DNA of 34,945 nucleotides from Deltaproteobacteria bacterium. Its GTDB lineage: Bacteria > SAR324 > XYD2-FULL-50-16. A model generated the notes under the pieces. That model was given only the letters and a program-made list of their open reading frames with translations. It did no database searches and had not been told where the DNA came from. Shown here piece after piece: positions 23,919 through 32,983 of the stretch (its first letter is position 1; each line of letters starts with the position of its first letter). The translations under genes were made by a program, and so were the position numbers. The stretch covers positions 1 to 34,945 of the forward strand of contig JAOUME010000014.1 in the NCBI GenBank assembly GCA_029881655.1. The letters run 5' to 3'.

Positions 23919-24659
23919 TCAGACTTCGCTGATAACATTAAGACTACCTGAAAGCGTCTGGAGCTGTTTCTCGAAGTGGAGCTTCAAGCCCGACTCCGCC
24001 AGGTCGATCATCTCTAAAAGTTGTCTTTTGGTAAAGGGATTTCGTTCGGCGGTACCCTGTACCTCGATGAGTTTCATCTCATCGGTCATGACGAGGTTCA
24101 AATCGACCTCCGCCCGGCTGTCCTCGCTATAGTCCAGATCAAGCAGGATTTCCCCCTCGACGATACCGAGGCTGATACCCGCGACCTGATTTTTGACCGG
24201 AAAACTTTTAAAAAACTGAAACTCCCGCTGAATTTTTTTCAAAGCCAGCGCTAAAGCGACAAATCCCCCGGTGATCGAGGCGGTTCTGGTGCCGCCGTCA
24301 GCCTGGATCACGTCGCAGTCAACCACCAGACTCCGCTCGCCCAGGGCCTGGAGATCGACCACACTCCTGAGACTCCGGCCGATCAGGCGCTGGATTTCCA
24401 ATGTCCGGCCTCCCACGCTGCTTCTTTCTCTCCTGATCCGGGTATTGGTGGAGCGCGGCAGCATGTTGTACTCCGCGGTGACCCAGCCGGTTCCCTTGCC
24501 CCTTAAAAAAGGCGGAACCGATTCCTCGAAACTGGCGGTGCAGATCACCTTGGTTTCTCCCGTCTGAACCAGCACCGAGCCTTCGGCGTGCATGGTGTAG
24601 TCCGGGGTGATGATCAGTTCTCTGGGGTCTTTCGGGCCTCTGCCGTCGCGTTTGCTCAT
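23919..24659 (-). CDS. rph: Ribonuclease PH
   Basis: Phosphorolytic 3'-5' exoribonuclease that trims tRNA precursors. The 246-residue product has the family N-terminus (MSKRDGRGPKDPRELIITPD), the phosphate- and RNA-binding EYNMLPRSTNTR ... RTLEIQRLIGRSLRSVVD, DCDVIQADGGTRTASITGG, and the C-terminal LDYSEDSRAEVDLNLVMTD with VQGTAERNPF. Length and motifs are complete. It lies directly upstream of the six tRNA genes on the same strand, which fits its role in tRNA 3' processing, although co-transcription is inference. Its start is 8 bases from the stop of the upstream HEPN-like gene. Confidence 0.97.
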   Translation of the reverse strand: MSKRDGRGPKDPRELIITPDYTMHAEGSVLVQTGETKVICTASFEESVPPFLRGKGTGWVTAEYNMLPRSTNTRIRRERSSVGGRTLEIQRLIGRSLRSVVDLQALGERSLVVDCDVIQADGGTRTASITGGFVALALALKKIQREFQFFKSFPVKNQVAGISLGIVEGEILLDLDYSEDSRAEVDLNLVMTDEMKLIEVQGTAERNPFTKRQLLEMIDLAESGLKLHFEKQLQTLSGSLNVISEV

Positions 24660-24667
24660 CGGTTATC

Positions 24668-25213
24668 TTATTTTATTAAAACATTATAGGCGTTATCAAA
24701 CAGGGTCTTTTCAGTTTCTATCTTACGTATAATCTCTCGGTCAAAGGCGTTTAAGAAATCTTCCAAGTAGGTTTCTACGTTAAACCAGTATTGCCCAGAT
24801 TTAATTTCAACGATTCCCATTGTATCTCCATTCTTGAGCATTGAAATAGCGCTTTTACCTTTAATATAATACTGATGGGCCATGCCGTTGCGAAAAGTAT
24901 CATATATTTTGTTGTTTCTCTTTAACAATGTTTCATATCCCCTTCCGAGTTTTTTAAAAAACGCGTTAAATGTATCGGCATTATTTTCTGTTGTAATAAA
25001 TTTCCCGGCAAACTCCGTATAGCATAGCAAGGCCAAAGCCGCCATAAAGTTTCCTCCGCCGGCTTCTATACCGAGTTTCTTAAGTCCGGCTTTTCCATCT
25101 TCCGTCCTTGATATTTCGGCCAGTTTGATCTCCCTTTTAATATCGGTCTCTATAAACGAGCGTACTTCGGAAAGCTTTTTCTTAACTTCATCAATTTTTG
25201 AATCATCTGGCAT
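24668..25213 (-). CDS. Small helical protein with HEPN-like RNx3H motif
   Basis: The 181-residue protein is predicted mostly helical. Between residues 100 and 125 it reads KIYDTFRNGMAHQYYIKGKS, which contains R108-N109-x3-H113, the R-N-x3-H pattern of HEPN domains; such proteins are often RNases in toxin-antitoxin and defence systems, but some are inactive. The N-terminus is a charged helix (DEVKKKLSEVRSFIETDI). A GGGNFMAALALLCYTEFAG helix and a C-terminal amphipathic segment (YLEDFLNAFDREI) frame it. More AT-rich than rph. It lies immediately before rph (8-base gap), so transcription of rph may pass through it. No obvious antitoxin partner is adjacent. I am sure it is a gene, less sure of HEPN activity. 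Confidence 0.7.
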   Translation of the reverse strand: MPDDSKIDEVKKKLSEVRSFIETDIKREIKLAEISRTEDGKAGLKKLGIEAGGGNFMAALALLCYTEFAGKFITTENNADTFNAFFKKLGRGYETLLKRNNKIYDTFRNGMAHQYYIKGKSAISMLKNGDTMGIVEIKSGQYWFNVETYLEDFLNAFDREIIRKIETEKTLFDNAYNVLIK

Positions 25214-25269
25214 AAGTCGATAAAAAACAATTTGATTGCCGATTTATGTTATTAATAATAATCTTTAGT

Positions 25270-25599
25270 TTAAGTTTTCCACCATTTATCTTTTTTAAAC
25301 GTCGGTGGCAGTTGCTGTCCGGCGTTTTTGATCTTGGAGGACAACTGGGCCGAGACGGTGTGAACGAAGGATTCGATCTGGAAATCGGGACAGAGCCGGG
25401 CTTTGTTTTTTTCCTTGGACGAGGAGCAGTCGCTCCATTTCCAGTATTTTTTACCGTCATCGGTTTTTTTTTGCTGATACATTTTCCTGGCGCCCTTGAG
25501 ACAGGCTTCCGGCGTTTTTTTTCCATCCAGAGTAAAGGGCTTGAGGAAATATCGGCAAAAATTACAACCAGGGTTTTTTATTTTTATTTTTCGATCCAT
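25270..25599 (-). CDS. Small Cys-rich hypothetical protein
   Basis: The 109-residue product begins MDRKIKIKNPGCNFCRYFLK and has a C-x2-C pair at the N-terminus, then KTPEACLKGARK, KWSDCSSSK and ARLCPDFQ. These five or so cysteines could bind metal or form disulfides. No signal peptide; strongly basic (many Lys). The frame is preferred over two overlapping alternatives because the cysteine, Trp and Pro spacing looks like a folded domain. It lies 64 bases from the divergent protease gene and 56 bases upstream of the HEPN-like gene on the same strand. Family not recognised. Confidence 0.6.
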   Translation of the reverse strand: MDRKIKIKNPGCNFCRYFLKPFTLDGKKTPEACLKGARKMYQQKKTDDGKKYWKWSDCSSSKEKNKARLCPDFQIESFVHTVSAQLSSKIKNAGQQLPPTFKKDKWWKT

Positions 25600-25662
25600 A
25601 GTCAGCGATGAGGGGAATTATTACTGGCAAATACACTATAAATTGATCATCAGATATATTCA

Positions 25663-28602
25663 ATGAGAAAGCACAATCCATTAAAGCCAGAATTTCAAGA
25701 AAGCCTATTAACTGTTGGTTTCGCCATAAACATTATTTCGGTGTCACTGTTTTTGTTTTTATTGACGCCGATGGCTTTCGCCGGAGAGGCGATCAAGAAA
25801 AGCCCCAATGATGACCGGTCATACCGGAGTCTGGTTCTGCCGAACAGGCTTGAGGTGCTTTTGATCTCCGATCCCAAGGCGGATATGGCGTCAGCCTCTT
25901 TGGCGGTCAGTGTGGGACAGTCCCATGACCCTTTCGATCGACAGGGATTGGCCCATTTTTTGGAGCACATGCTTTTTCTGGGCACGGAAAAATACCCCGA
26001 CACCGAGGAATTTGGAAAGTATCTCTCTGAGCATGGCGGTTTTAGCAATGCCTTTACCGGTCTGGACCGCACCAATTATTTCTTTAATGTCCAAAAGGAT
26101 TATCTAAAAGGAGCCCTGGACCGGTTCGCCCAGTTCTTCATCGCGCCGCTTTTTGATCCGGAGTTTGTCCAAAGGGAGCTTAACGCCGTTGACTCAGAAC
26201 ACCAAAAAAATCTGATGGACGACTGGCGGCGGATGTATCAAATCATGAAAACCACCGCGAATCCAAAACATCCCTTCTCAAAATTCAGTACCGGCAGTAT
26301 CAAGTCGCTTAAGAAAAACGACTCGGATTACGGCAACATCAGAGATGATCTCATCGCTTTTTATAAGGAGCATTACTCCGCGAACCGGATGAAACTGGTT
26401 GTCCTGGGCAAGGAAAACCTCGATGAGCTGGAAAATTACGTGAGGGCGTATTTTCTCGAAATCGAGAACCGGGACTTAAAAGAGGTGGCGAACCCGATCC
26501 CCATAATTGAGAAAGAGCTTCTGCCCAGGAAAATCAGCATCGAGCCCGTCAAGGAAATCAGGCTGTTAAAGCTGGAATTTCCGACCCCGCCCCAGCATCT
26601 GTATTACCACTCCAAACCCGATACGCTCCTGTCTCAACTGATGGGTGATGAAGGCAAGGGAAGTATTCTGTCATACCTGAAATCGAAAGGCTGGGCATCG
26701 GAGCTTTCCGCGGGTGGTGGGATTGGGGATAAGAACTTCTCCTTTTTCGACGTGACGGTCACCCTGACGATCGAGGGAATCCGTCATCAGGACGAAATCA
26801 TACAGAGCGTGTTTAATTATATCGACTTGATCCGGAAGGAACAAAGCCTGGAGCGTTATTTTAAGGAGCTCAAAAAAATGGCGGAACTGAATTTTCAGTA
26901 TAAGGAAAAGGAGGAACCCTCGGGTTACGTCTCCCTTCTTTCCTCCGAGCTTTTTGATGTCCCGGTTAAAGAGGTCCTGATCTCAAGATACCTTTATGAT
27001 CGCTACGATCATGATAAAACCTGGGATTTACTTGGGTATTTGAGACCCGATAACCTTCAGGTCCTTTACGCTTCGCCGGAGGTCAAGGGGAGCCAAACCG
27101 AAAAATGGTACCAATCCAGGTACCGGATAGATAAAATATCAATTGACCAGCAAAAAAAATGGGCTAAATCCATTAATAAGGAGCTGTTTCTGCCGAAACC
27201 TAACCGGTTTATCCCCGAAAAGATCACTCTTAAATCCAAGTTCCTGGATAGAGAGACGCCTTTTTTGATCAGGGATAAACCCTTATTGCGCGTCTGGTTT
27301 AAAAAGGATAATCAATTTAAGGTTCCAAAAGGCAATGTCCAACTGAAGATTTCGACGGCCAAGGCCTATGATAGTATCGAAAACGCCGTTATGACCCACC
27401 TGTATACCCGCCTGCTGGATGAGAAACTGAACGAATTCAGTTATCCGGCCAGGATGGCGGGGCTGAATTATTCGATCTCCAATTCGGTTAAGGGACTGGA
27501 CCTGGCCTTTGGGGGCTATGCCGAGAACCTGGGGACGCTTTTTGAAAAAGTGATCGACACCATGAATCATCTGGAGTTGGATCAAAATAAATTCGATATC
27601 GCCAAAAATAAATTTCTTGAGGACAGAAAAAACAGGAAGCTTTCTAAATCCTTTCATTTGGCGATGTATGAGACCTATTATCTTTTGTCTGAAACCATCT
27701 GGCATGACGACGAGTATATCGAGGCCATCGGGCATGTGAGGTTTAAACAGCTCAAGGATTTTATCCCAAAGCTGCTTAAGGGACTTAAGATTGAAATGTT
27801 CGCGCATGGAAATTTTTCGACCGGGGAGATAAATAAGCTCGCGGACTACTTAGAGAAAACCTGGGATATCAACCAGGCGACCTCACCGGAGATAACCGAA
27901 AGGCTCTTGGTTATGAATCAGGGTGAAAAGTTAAATTACCGTTTCAAGGTCAAGGATAATAATTCCACCATCCTGCTTTACCATCAGGCCGGCAAATCAG
28001 ATCCCAGGAAAAAGGTCCTGCTCGATTTTCTGAGCACCGTCATGGAAAAACCTTTTTACAATCAACTAAGAACCGTTGAACAACTCGGTTACCTCGTCTG
28101 GTCTGGAGACAGGGAACAGTTTCAGGTGGGCGGGTTTTTCTTTCTGATTCAGTCGAGCTCGAAAGATCCCGGTTTCTTAAGGGAAAGAATCGAGAAATTT
28201 CAAAAAGAATTCGAGCAAAAAATCGACAGCCTGACTCAAAAGGAATTTGATCGTTTCAAGGACAGTCTGATTGAAAAAAGAAGACAAAAGCCTAAAAATC
28301 TCTACGAGGAGACAATGAAATATTGGAATTCGATCGAAGACGAGAGTTATGATTTCGAGTTTCTTGAAAAAGAGATCGCCCAGCTTGAAAAACTGACGCT
28401 TGGGGACTTGAAAAAAATGTACGGCAAACTCTTCATCAATCCCGAGACCGCCAATCAACTCTCGGTTTACGCGATCGGAAACGGTCATGAGCTCAACGGA
28501 GAGAAAAATGATTTTATCAAGGACGTTAAATCCTTTAAGAAGAGCAAAGACTTTTATCCCAACCCTAAGGGCAAACTTAACAAGGCCCTTTATCTTAAAT
28601 GA
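25663..28602 (+). CDS. Pitrilysin/insulinase-family (M16) zinc metalloprotease
   Basis: The 979-residue product has the size and arrangement of protease III/insulin-degrading enzyme: four M16 domains in one chain. The inverted zinc motif HFLEH is at 98-102, with the third ligand Glu179 in ELNAVDSEH. An N-terminal hydrophobic segment ending LLTPMAFAGEA suggests export to the periplasm. Later family marks include HPFSKFSTGS, FFDVTVTLT, and LLYHQAG with YNQLRTVEQLGYLVWSG, a substrate-binding region. It degrades small peptides in related bacteria. Followed by three genes on the same strand that may form a loose unit with fxsA and ctpA. Confidence 0.93.
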   Translation: MRKHNPLKPEFQESLLTVGFAINIISVSLFLFLLTPMAFAGEAIKKSPNDDRSYRSLVLPNRLEVLLISDPKADMASASLAVSVGQSHDPFDRQGLAHFLEHMLFLGTEKYPDTEEFGKYLSEHGGFSNAFTGLDRTNYFFNVQKDYLKGALDRFAQFFIAPLFDPEFVQRELNAVDSEHQKNLMDDWRRMYQIMKTTANPKHPFSKFSTGSIKSLKKNDSDYGNIRDDLIAFYKEHYSANRMKLVVLGKENLDELENYVRAYFLEIENRDLKEVANPIPIIEKELLPRKISIEPVKEIRLLKLEFPTPPQHLYYHSKPDTLLSQLMGDEGKGSILSYLKSKGWASELSAGGGIGDKNFSFFDVTVTLTIEGIRHQDEIIQSVFNYIDLIRKEQSLERYFKELKKMAELNFQYKEKEEPSGYVSLLSSELFDVPVKEVLISRYLYDRYDHDKTWDLLGYLRPDNLQVLYASPEVKGSQTEKWYQSRYRIDKISIDQQKKWAKSINKELFLPKPNRFIPEKITLKSKFLDRETPFLIRDKPLLRVWFKKDNQFKVPKGNVQLKISTAKAYDSIENAVMTHLYTRLLDEKLNEFSYPARMAGLNYSISNSVKGLDLAFGGYAENLGTLFEKVIDTMNHLELDQNKFDIAKNKFLEDRKNRKLSKSFHLAMYETYYLLSETIWHDDEYIEAIGHVRFKQLKDFIPKLLKGLKIEMFAHGNFSTGEINKLADYLEKTWDINQATSPEITERLLVMNQGEKLNYRFKVKDNNSTILLYHQAGKSDPRKKVLLDFLSTVMEKPFYNQLRTVEQLGYLVWSGDREQFQVGGFFFLIQSSSKDPGFLRERIEKFQKEFEQKIDSLTQKEFDRFKDSLIEKRRQKPKNLYEETMKYWNSIEDESYDFEFLEKEIAQLEKLTLGDLKKMYGKLFINPETANQLSVYAIGNGHELNGEKNDFIKDVKSFKKSKDFYPNPKGKLNKALYLK

Positions 28603-28626
28603 CCCATAATGACCGAATGAAAAAAG

Positions 28627-28941
28627 ATGAAAACGGACGATCCCAACACTGATGAAATCAATCAGAGACTTTCAACTGCGATCCGAGCCACCATCAATCA
28701 GCAGATCGCGGAGAAAGACCCCATCGAAACCCTCCTGACCCTAGAGCGGCTTCAGGAGGAAGGATTCAGCGAGAATGAGGCCTATACCCTGTTGGGACAG
28801 GCAGTCAGCCGCGAGGTTGCCGAGGTGATCGTGATGGAGTTGCCTTTTAATCTCGAGCGTTTTATCAGGGCTTTGGAGCTCTTGCCCGAACCGTTCGCCA
28901 AAGCGAAACCGAGCGGGGATCAGGAGGACGAGTCCCTCTAA
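28627..28941 (+). CDS. Hypothetical acidic protein
   Basis: The 104-residue product is helical and acidic: ATINQQIAEKDPIETLLTLE, LQEEGFSENEAYTLLGQAVS, VIVMELPFNLERFIRALELL, ending in a disordered acidic tail. No signal peptide, membrane helix or catalytic motif. It lies 25 bases after the M16 protease stop, which supports co-transcription. The pattern of alternating short helices resembles small proteins of unknown function that assist other proteins, but nothing is specific. Confidence 0.65.
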   Translation: MKTDDPNTDEINQRLSTAIRATINQQIAEKDPIETLLTLERLQEEGFSENEAYTLLGQAVSREVAEVIVMELPFNLERFIRALELLPEPFAKAKPSGDQEDESL

Positions 28942-29044
28942 GGGGTATACCGACAGACTTACAGGAGCGGATAGCCGGGCGGGTCAAAAAACCAAACGCG
29001 GATGACTGGCGGATAATATTAACCCTTTCTTTGATTTTGTCTCA

Positions 29045-29410
29045 ATGTTTATCGGGATCGTTTTTCTTTTTTTTATCCTAATCGGTTTTGTGGATCTGGT
29101 GCTTTTGATCTTTATGGCTCATGGCGGTTTCGGGGTCTGGTTTTTGATTCTCTCTCAACTCGCGAGCCTGGCCGTCGGTGTCTATCATTTCCGGAAAATG
29201 GACGCCAACCTGCTTTTTTTTATCGATTCGGAATTGCAAAAAAACATTCCCATCGTCAACGAACTTTGGGAAGAGGCGATCTTGTTTACAGCCGTTATTC
29301 TGCTTTTGATTCCAGGGATTCTCTCTGACCTTTTGGGTTATTTCGGGCTTTTCCCTTTTTTCAGGAACATTTTTGTAAACCAGCTGGAATTGTTCAGGAA
29401 ATATTTCTAA
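29045..29410 (+). CDS. fxsA: FxsA-family membrane protein
   Basis: The 121-residue product has four hydrophobic segments (IVFLFFILIGFVDLVLLIFM, WFLILSQLASLAVGVYHF, AILFTAVILLLIPGILSDLL, plus a short GLFPFFRNIF). The second half carries the FxsA phrase LLLIPGILSDLLG, and the family length of about 120-150 residues fits. FxsA affects phage exclusion when overexpressed in E. coli; its normal role is not settled. It precedes the CtpA-type protease gene by 13 bases, so both are probably in one operon. Confidence 0.85.
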   Translation: MFIGIVFLFFILIGFVDLVLLIFMAHGGFGVWFLILSQLASLAVGVYHFRKMDANLLFFIDSELQKNIPIVNELWEEAILFTAVILLLIPGILSDLLGYFGLFPFFRNIFVNQLELFRKYF

Positions 29411-29423
29411 TCGGCTATAAAGC

Positions 29424-30587
29424 ATGGCATCTTTCCGTCCTATCTTACCGCTTTTTTATCGTTTTATTTTCATCGGCGTTTTTTTTCTGGTCTTTTTCCC
29501 CGTCTTTATCTTGGCGGACGGACTTGACCGTGAAATCAAGGAACTGGAAACCTTCAGCAAGTCATTTAGTCTCGTCAAGGACGTCTTTTTGTTTGAAAAG
29601 ACGGACAGGGAGCTGATCTTGTCCGCCATCAAGGGAATGGTGGAGGGGCTGGATGCTTATGGAGGGATTTTATCCCGAGGAGAACTGGAAAAACTGGAGA
29701 ACAACACCCTGGGGGAAAGAAAAGGGGTGGGAGTCAATCTGGATAAGGAAAACGGTTTTTTCGTTATCTCCAGAGTGATAAAAGGCTCACCAGCCGAGAA
29801 GGCTGGGCTGGCCCAGGGTTTGATCGTTACCCGCATCAATGATTACGAGATATCAAAACTAGGCGATGAGGAGATGTTAAAACTAATAGAGGATTCCACT
29901 TCGGATGAGCTGCGACTTGAGTATCATCACCCCTTAACCCCTCGGGAATCAAAAAAAATCAGACTTGAAAAATCCCAGTTCAAGGAAAATTCGGTCGAGA
30001 CACTCAATCCTTTGCCCGGTGTTTTGGTTTTTCGCATTCATCAGTTCATCAAGGATACCCCCCAGGAGATCAGGACTCAACTAAAGCTTCATGAGCACAA
30101 GGGCGTTATCCTGGATCTAAGAAACAACCCGGGGGGCCTTTTGATTTCCGCGGTTGAATTGGCGGAGATGTTTGTCCCAAAAGGGGTGATCGTGATGATC
30201 AGGGACAATAAGGACGAGATCGTCGATAAATATATCTCCAGGCGTTCCAAAGAGGACTTGATTCCGGTGGTCCTGGTTCTGATCAACCGTGAGACCGCCA
30301 GCGCGGCCGAAATTCTGGCCGGCGCGATCAAGGATCTTAAGGCGGGAGTGCTGATTGGCGAGAGGAGTTTTGGCAAAGGGGTCGTTCAGTCCATCTATCC
30401 GGTCTCGGATGATCTTTATATCAAACTGACGACCGCCAAGTACTACACAGCCTCCGGCATAAGCTTTCACCAAAAAGGCATTCAGCCAGATATTCCCGTT
30501 AAGGACTCAGCGTTGTTTACCCGTTATAAAAAAGACGATTTGATTTACAATAAAGCCCTTGAAATGATTGCCGGGCTTCTGAAGTGA
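29424..30587 (+). CDS. ctpA: C-terminal processing protease, S41 family, CtpA/Prc-type
   Basis: Envelope serine protease with a Ser-Lys dyad that trims proteins at their C-termini. The 387-residue product starts with a hydrophobic export or anchor segment (residues about 11-31), then a short helical region, a PDZ domain (about 95-165: GVGVNLDKENGFFVISRVIK ... SPAEKAGLAQG) and the S41 domain with RNNPGGLLISAVELA, nucleophile Ser293 in TASAAE and general base Lys318 in FGKGVVQ, 25 residues apart as in known members. It ends soon after the core, with no long C-terminal extension. Convergent with the Hpt gene; a hairpin lies between. Confidence 0.95.
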   Translation: MASFRPILPLFYRFIFIGVFFLVFFPVFILADGLDREIKELETFSKSFSLVKDVFLFEKTDRELILSAIKGMVEGLDAYGGILSRGELEKLENNTLGERKGVGVNLDKENGFFVISRVIKGSPAEKAGLAQGLIVTRINDYEISKLGDEEMLKLIEDSTSDELRLEYHHPLTPRESKKIRLEKSQFKENSVETLNPLPGVLVFRIHQFIKDTPQEIRTQLKLHEHKGVILDLRNNPGGLLISAVELAEMFVPKGVIVMIRDNKDEIVDKYISRRSKEDLIPVVLVLINRETASAAEILAGAIKDLKAGVLIGERSFGKGVVQSIYPVSDDLYIKLTTAKYYTASGISFHQKGIQPDIPVKDSALFTRYKKDDLIYNKALEMIAGLLK

Positions 30588-30589
30588 GA

Positions 30590-30613
30590 ATCCCCGGCAG
30601 TTAAACCGGGGAT
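30590..30613. terminator. Bidirectional terminator hairpin between ctpA and hpt
   Basis: ATCCCCGG (30590-30597) pairs with CCGGGGAT (30606-30613) around an 8-nt loop, 3 bases past the ctpA stop and just before the convergent Hpt gene stop (30623). T-runs on both sides are weak. Confidence 0.65.
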
Positions 30614-30622
30614 ATTTGGAGA

Positions 30623-30958
30623 TCAAATAAGGGCGATTTTAGAAATGGCTTCTAATTGCGAGACCAATAACAACGCGAGATCCTTGGGTAAGTCTTTGGC
30701 GCCATGCTCGATCTGCTTGGCGGTTTCGCTGGCGGCCAAGAGGCCGTAGTTTGCCGAAGAGCCTTTGATGTCGTGGGCGATTTTCTTGACGTTGTCAGCG
30801 TCGCTTTTATCAATGGCGTCTACGATGGCTTTCGCTTTGGTGAGACAATCATCGATCACTTCCACGATCATTTCCTGCAGGTCTTCCAAATCAAGCCCCA
30901 TCCTGTCGGCTGCGGCCTGCATGTCTTTGATGATGCCTTCCCGGCTAAAATCAGTCAT
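30623..30958 (-). CDS. Standalone histidine phosphotransfer (Hpt) protein
   Basis: The 111-residue helical product carries the Hpt motif AHDIKGSSANYG with the phosphoacceptor His62 in the H-x2-K-G arrangement. It would relay phosphate between a hybrid kinase receiver and a response regulator. The kinase at 13041 has a receiver but no Hpt domain of its own and could be a partner, though they are 15 kb apart; this is inference. The gene is on its own, with the ctpA terminator at its 3' side and a 110-base gap to the glycosyltransferase gene upstream. Confidence 0.9.
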   Translation of the reverse strand: MTDFSREGIIKDMQAAADRMGLDLEDLQEMIVEVIDDCLTKAKAIVDAIDKSDADNVKKIAHDIKGSSANYGLLAASETAKQIEHGAKDLPKDLALLLVSQLEAISKIALI

Positions 30959-31068
30959 AAATCTCTTTTGGAGTGAGTTTGAATCAAATAAAAGTTACTT
31001 TAGTTTAAATAAAGTTTTTCTAAAAGGAAAGGAAAAATATTCGGCGACAGACTCTGTTGCCGCGTTGA

Positions 31069-31848
31069 TTATTGTTTTTTTTTGGTTTTGTGCAGCTCCC
31101 ACAGCTTCGCGTATTTTAAAAACATGGAATAGGCGGCTCCTACGCTGATGATAAATCCGGGCATCCCGTCCAAAAACCCTCTCTTAACGACATAGGTCTC
31201 GATAAATTTTCCCGGCGGTTTCATGATCAGTTTCAAAAACGAGGGTTTTTTGTTTTCCTCATAAAAGATTCTGGCGCTGATGGAGGAAAAAAAATTGTTC
31301 TGCTGGACGTTGTGGCTAAGATCCCTGAAAACGAAATGTTCCAGGTCGCCTTTTAGCTCCCCGGCTTCCCCCTCGATCTCGACCCTGTCATGGGGATCGA
31401 CCCCGGACCATTTTCCCCGCGACCGGTTAAAAAGGCGGATGTTTTTATCGGGATACCATCCTCCGTGCATGATCCAGCGACCCATATGGAAGCTTCTGCG
31501 CGACATCCGGTAGCCGTTTTTGAGAGATTCAGGATCGGTATTTTGGAACAGCTCAAAGATGCTTTCTCGCAACTCGGGCGAGATTCTCTCATCGGCGTCC
31601 AGACAGATAACCCAGTCATGTTCGCAGGAATCCACCGCCAGCTGCTTTTGCCTGACGTGACCCAAAAAGGGCTGAATAATGACTTTAGCGCCCAGGGAAC
31701 CGGCAATTTCACGGGTCTTGTCGGTGCTTTCAGAATCGATGATAACGACTTCATCGGCCCAACTCAGGCTTTCGATGCAATCGGCGATATTGCTCTCTTC
31801 GTTCCTGGTGATGATGGCCGCGGAAAGAAAAACCTGATTGATCGGCAT
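31069..31848 (-). CDS. Family 2 glycosyltransferase, LPS-core type (WaaE/KdtX-like)
   Basis: Cytoplasmic-face glycosyltransferase of 259 residues. It begins with the GT2 nucleotide-sugar-binding fold (LSAAIITRNEESNIADCIES, WADEVVIIDSESTDKT, AKVIIQPFLGHVRQK), then the DxD-type motif WVICLDADERIS. A NIRLFNRSRGKW block and a C-terminal hydrophobic region (FIISVGAAYSMFLKYAK) follow, as in beta-1,4-glucosyltransferases of the lipopolysaccharide inner core. It is the last gene of the der-exbB-exbD-glycosyltransferase run; the gap to exbD is 62 bases. Function in LPS core assembly is likely; the exact sugar is not known. Confidence 0.85.
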   Translation of the reverse strand: MPINQVFLSAAIITRNEESNIADCIESLSWADEVVIIDSESTDKTREIAGSLGAKVIIQPFLGHVRQKQLAVDSCEHDWVICLDADERISPELRESIFELFQNTDPESLKNGYRMSRRSFHMGRWIMHGGWYPDKNIRLFNRSRGKWSGVDPHDRVEIEGEAGELKGDLEHFVFRDLSHNVQQNNFFSSISARIFYEENKKPSFLKLIMKPPGKFIETYVVKRGFLDGMPGFIISVGAAYSMFLKYAKLWELHKTKKKQ

Positions 31849-31910
31849 GGTTTATTTTGGGTTGAGCGCGGCTTTAAAAGTCGGCCGCGTTTGTTTCCTG
31901 GCAGATAACA

Positions 31911-32318
31911 TTACGGTTTTCGGGCGACCGTCCCGATAGAAAGTTTTTTAATACCGGCCTGTTTTGCCGCATCCATGATCGAGACGACCTTCTGGTGTCT
32001 GGCCCTGCCATCCGCCTTGATGACGAGGGCGCTGATTTTTCTCTGGTCGTTTTTCGCCCTTATTGTTTCTTCAAGCCCCTTAAAGGAAATCAGTTTGCCA
32101 TCCAGGTAGAGTTGGTCGTCTTTGGTTAAGATAATTTCCAGGGATTGAGGCTTGCGGTCCTTGGGTTTCTGGGAGGCCTCGGGAAGCTTTACGTCGATGC
32201 CGGGGTTGCTGATAAAGGTCGTGGACACCATAAAAAAGATGAGCAACAGGAAAATGACATCGATCAGGGGCGTGATTTCAATGTTGAGCTTTTTCGATTC
32301 CTTATGCTTAAACTTCAT
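31911..32318 (-). CDS. exbD: ExbD/TolR-family biopolymer transport protein
   Basis: The 135-residue product has one transmembrane segment near the N-terminus (about 16-36) with the conserved Asp of LIDVIFLLLIFFMVS, the proton-pathway residue, after the KLNIEITPLID lead-in. The rest is the periplasmic ExbD/TolR domain (SLEIILTKDDQLYLDGKLIS, VIKADGRARHQKVVSIMDAA). Functions with the ExbB-like protein in proton-motive-force coupling to an outer-membrane or peptidoglycan process. Start of exbD is 36 bases after the exbB stop. No TonB or TolA gene is visible, so the coupled system cannot be decided. Confidence 0.92.
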   Translation of the reverse strand: MKFKHKESKKLNIEITPLIDVIFLLLIFFMVSTTFISNPGIDVKLPEASQKPKDRKPQSLEIILTKDDQLYLDGKLISFKGLEETIRAKNDQRKISALVIKADGRARHQKVVSIMDAAKQAGIKKLSIGTVARKP

Positions 32319-32354
32319 AAAATACTCCGCTTTTTTTAAGGATCAGGGACAAAA

Positions 32355-32981
32355 TCAATGGGACTCCCTTGAAGTCAACAATTCGTGCAGGATTAATGAG
32401 TGGTGCTCCATATCCACTAAGAGATGCTCGGCTTTTTTAGAGATGTAATTATAAAAGACCAGGGTCGGTATGGCGATCGTCATGCCCGAGGCCGTGGTGA
32501 TCAGCGCCTCGGAGATTCCCCCCGCCAAAAGACTGGTATTGCCGCCGCCTTCCTGAACGACCGTATCGAAAACATGAATCATCCCCAAAACCGTTCCCAG
32601 AAGTCCGAGCAGAGGGGTGATCACCGCGATGGTATAGATCGCATTGAAGTACCGTTCCAAAACCGGGACCTCCTGGCGGCCGGCCTCCTCGAGCGAGGCT
32701 TTCAGATCTTCCCTTGGTTTGTCGGAGTTGATCAGGGCGATTCTGGCGATACGGGTCATGGGGGTTTTGGTTTCCTCGGTCCACTCCAATGCGGTCTTGA
32801 GGTCGCCGCTCTTGATGGCGACTTCGATTTCCCGCAGGACATCCACGCTGAGAATCTTTGAGCCGCGCAGAAAAAAAAGACGCTCGATGATCATCGCCAT
32901 GGCCAGAACCGAGCAGATCAATAAAGGGATCATGACGGGGCCACCGCGGGAGATAACATCCAAATTGATGAGATCGCTCAT
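32355..32981 (-). CDS. exbB: ExbB/MotA/TolQ-family proton channel protein
   Basis: The 208-residue product has three hydrophobic helices: near 14-34 (PVMIPLLICSVLAMAMIIERL), about 112-135 (YTIAVITPLLGLLGTVLGMI) and 155-178 (ITTASGMTIAIPTLVFYNYI). The signature of the family, TPLLGLLGTVLGMIHVF with GISEALITTASGM, is intact. It pairs with ExbD in an inner-membrane proton-driven motor. It begins 2 bases after the der stop, and exbD follows, so the three genes form one operon with the downstream glycosyltransferase. Confidence 0.93.
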   Translation of the reverse strand: MSDLINLDVISRGGPVMIPLLICSVLAMAMIIERLFFLRGSKILSVDVLREIEVAIKSGDLKTALEWTEETKTPMTRIARIALINSDKPREDLKASLEEAGRQEVPVLERYFNAIYTIAVITPLLGLLGTVLGMIHVFDTVVQEGGGNTSLLAGGISEALITTASGMTIAIPTLVFYNYISKKAEHLLVDMEHHSLILHELLTSRESH

Positions 32982-32983
32982 GT

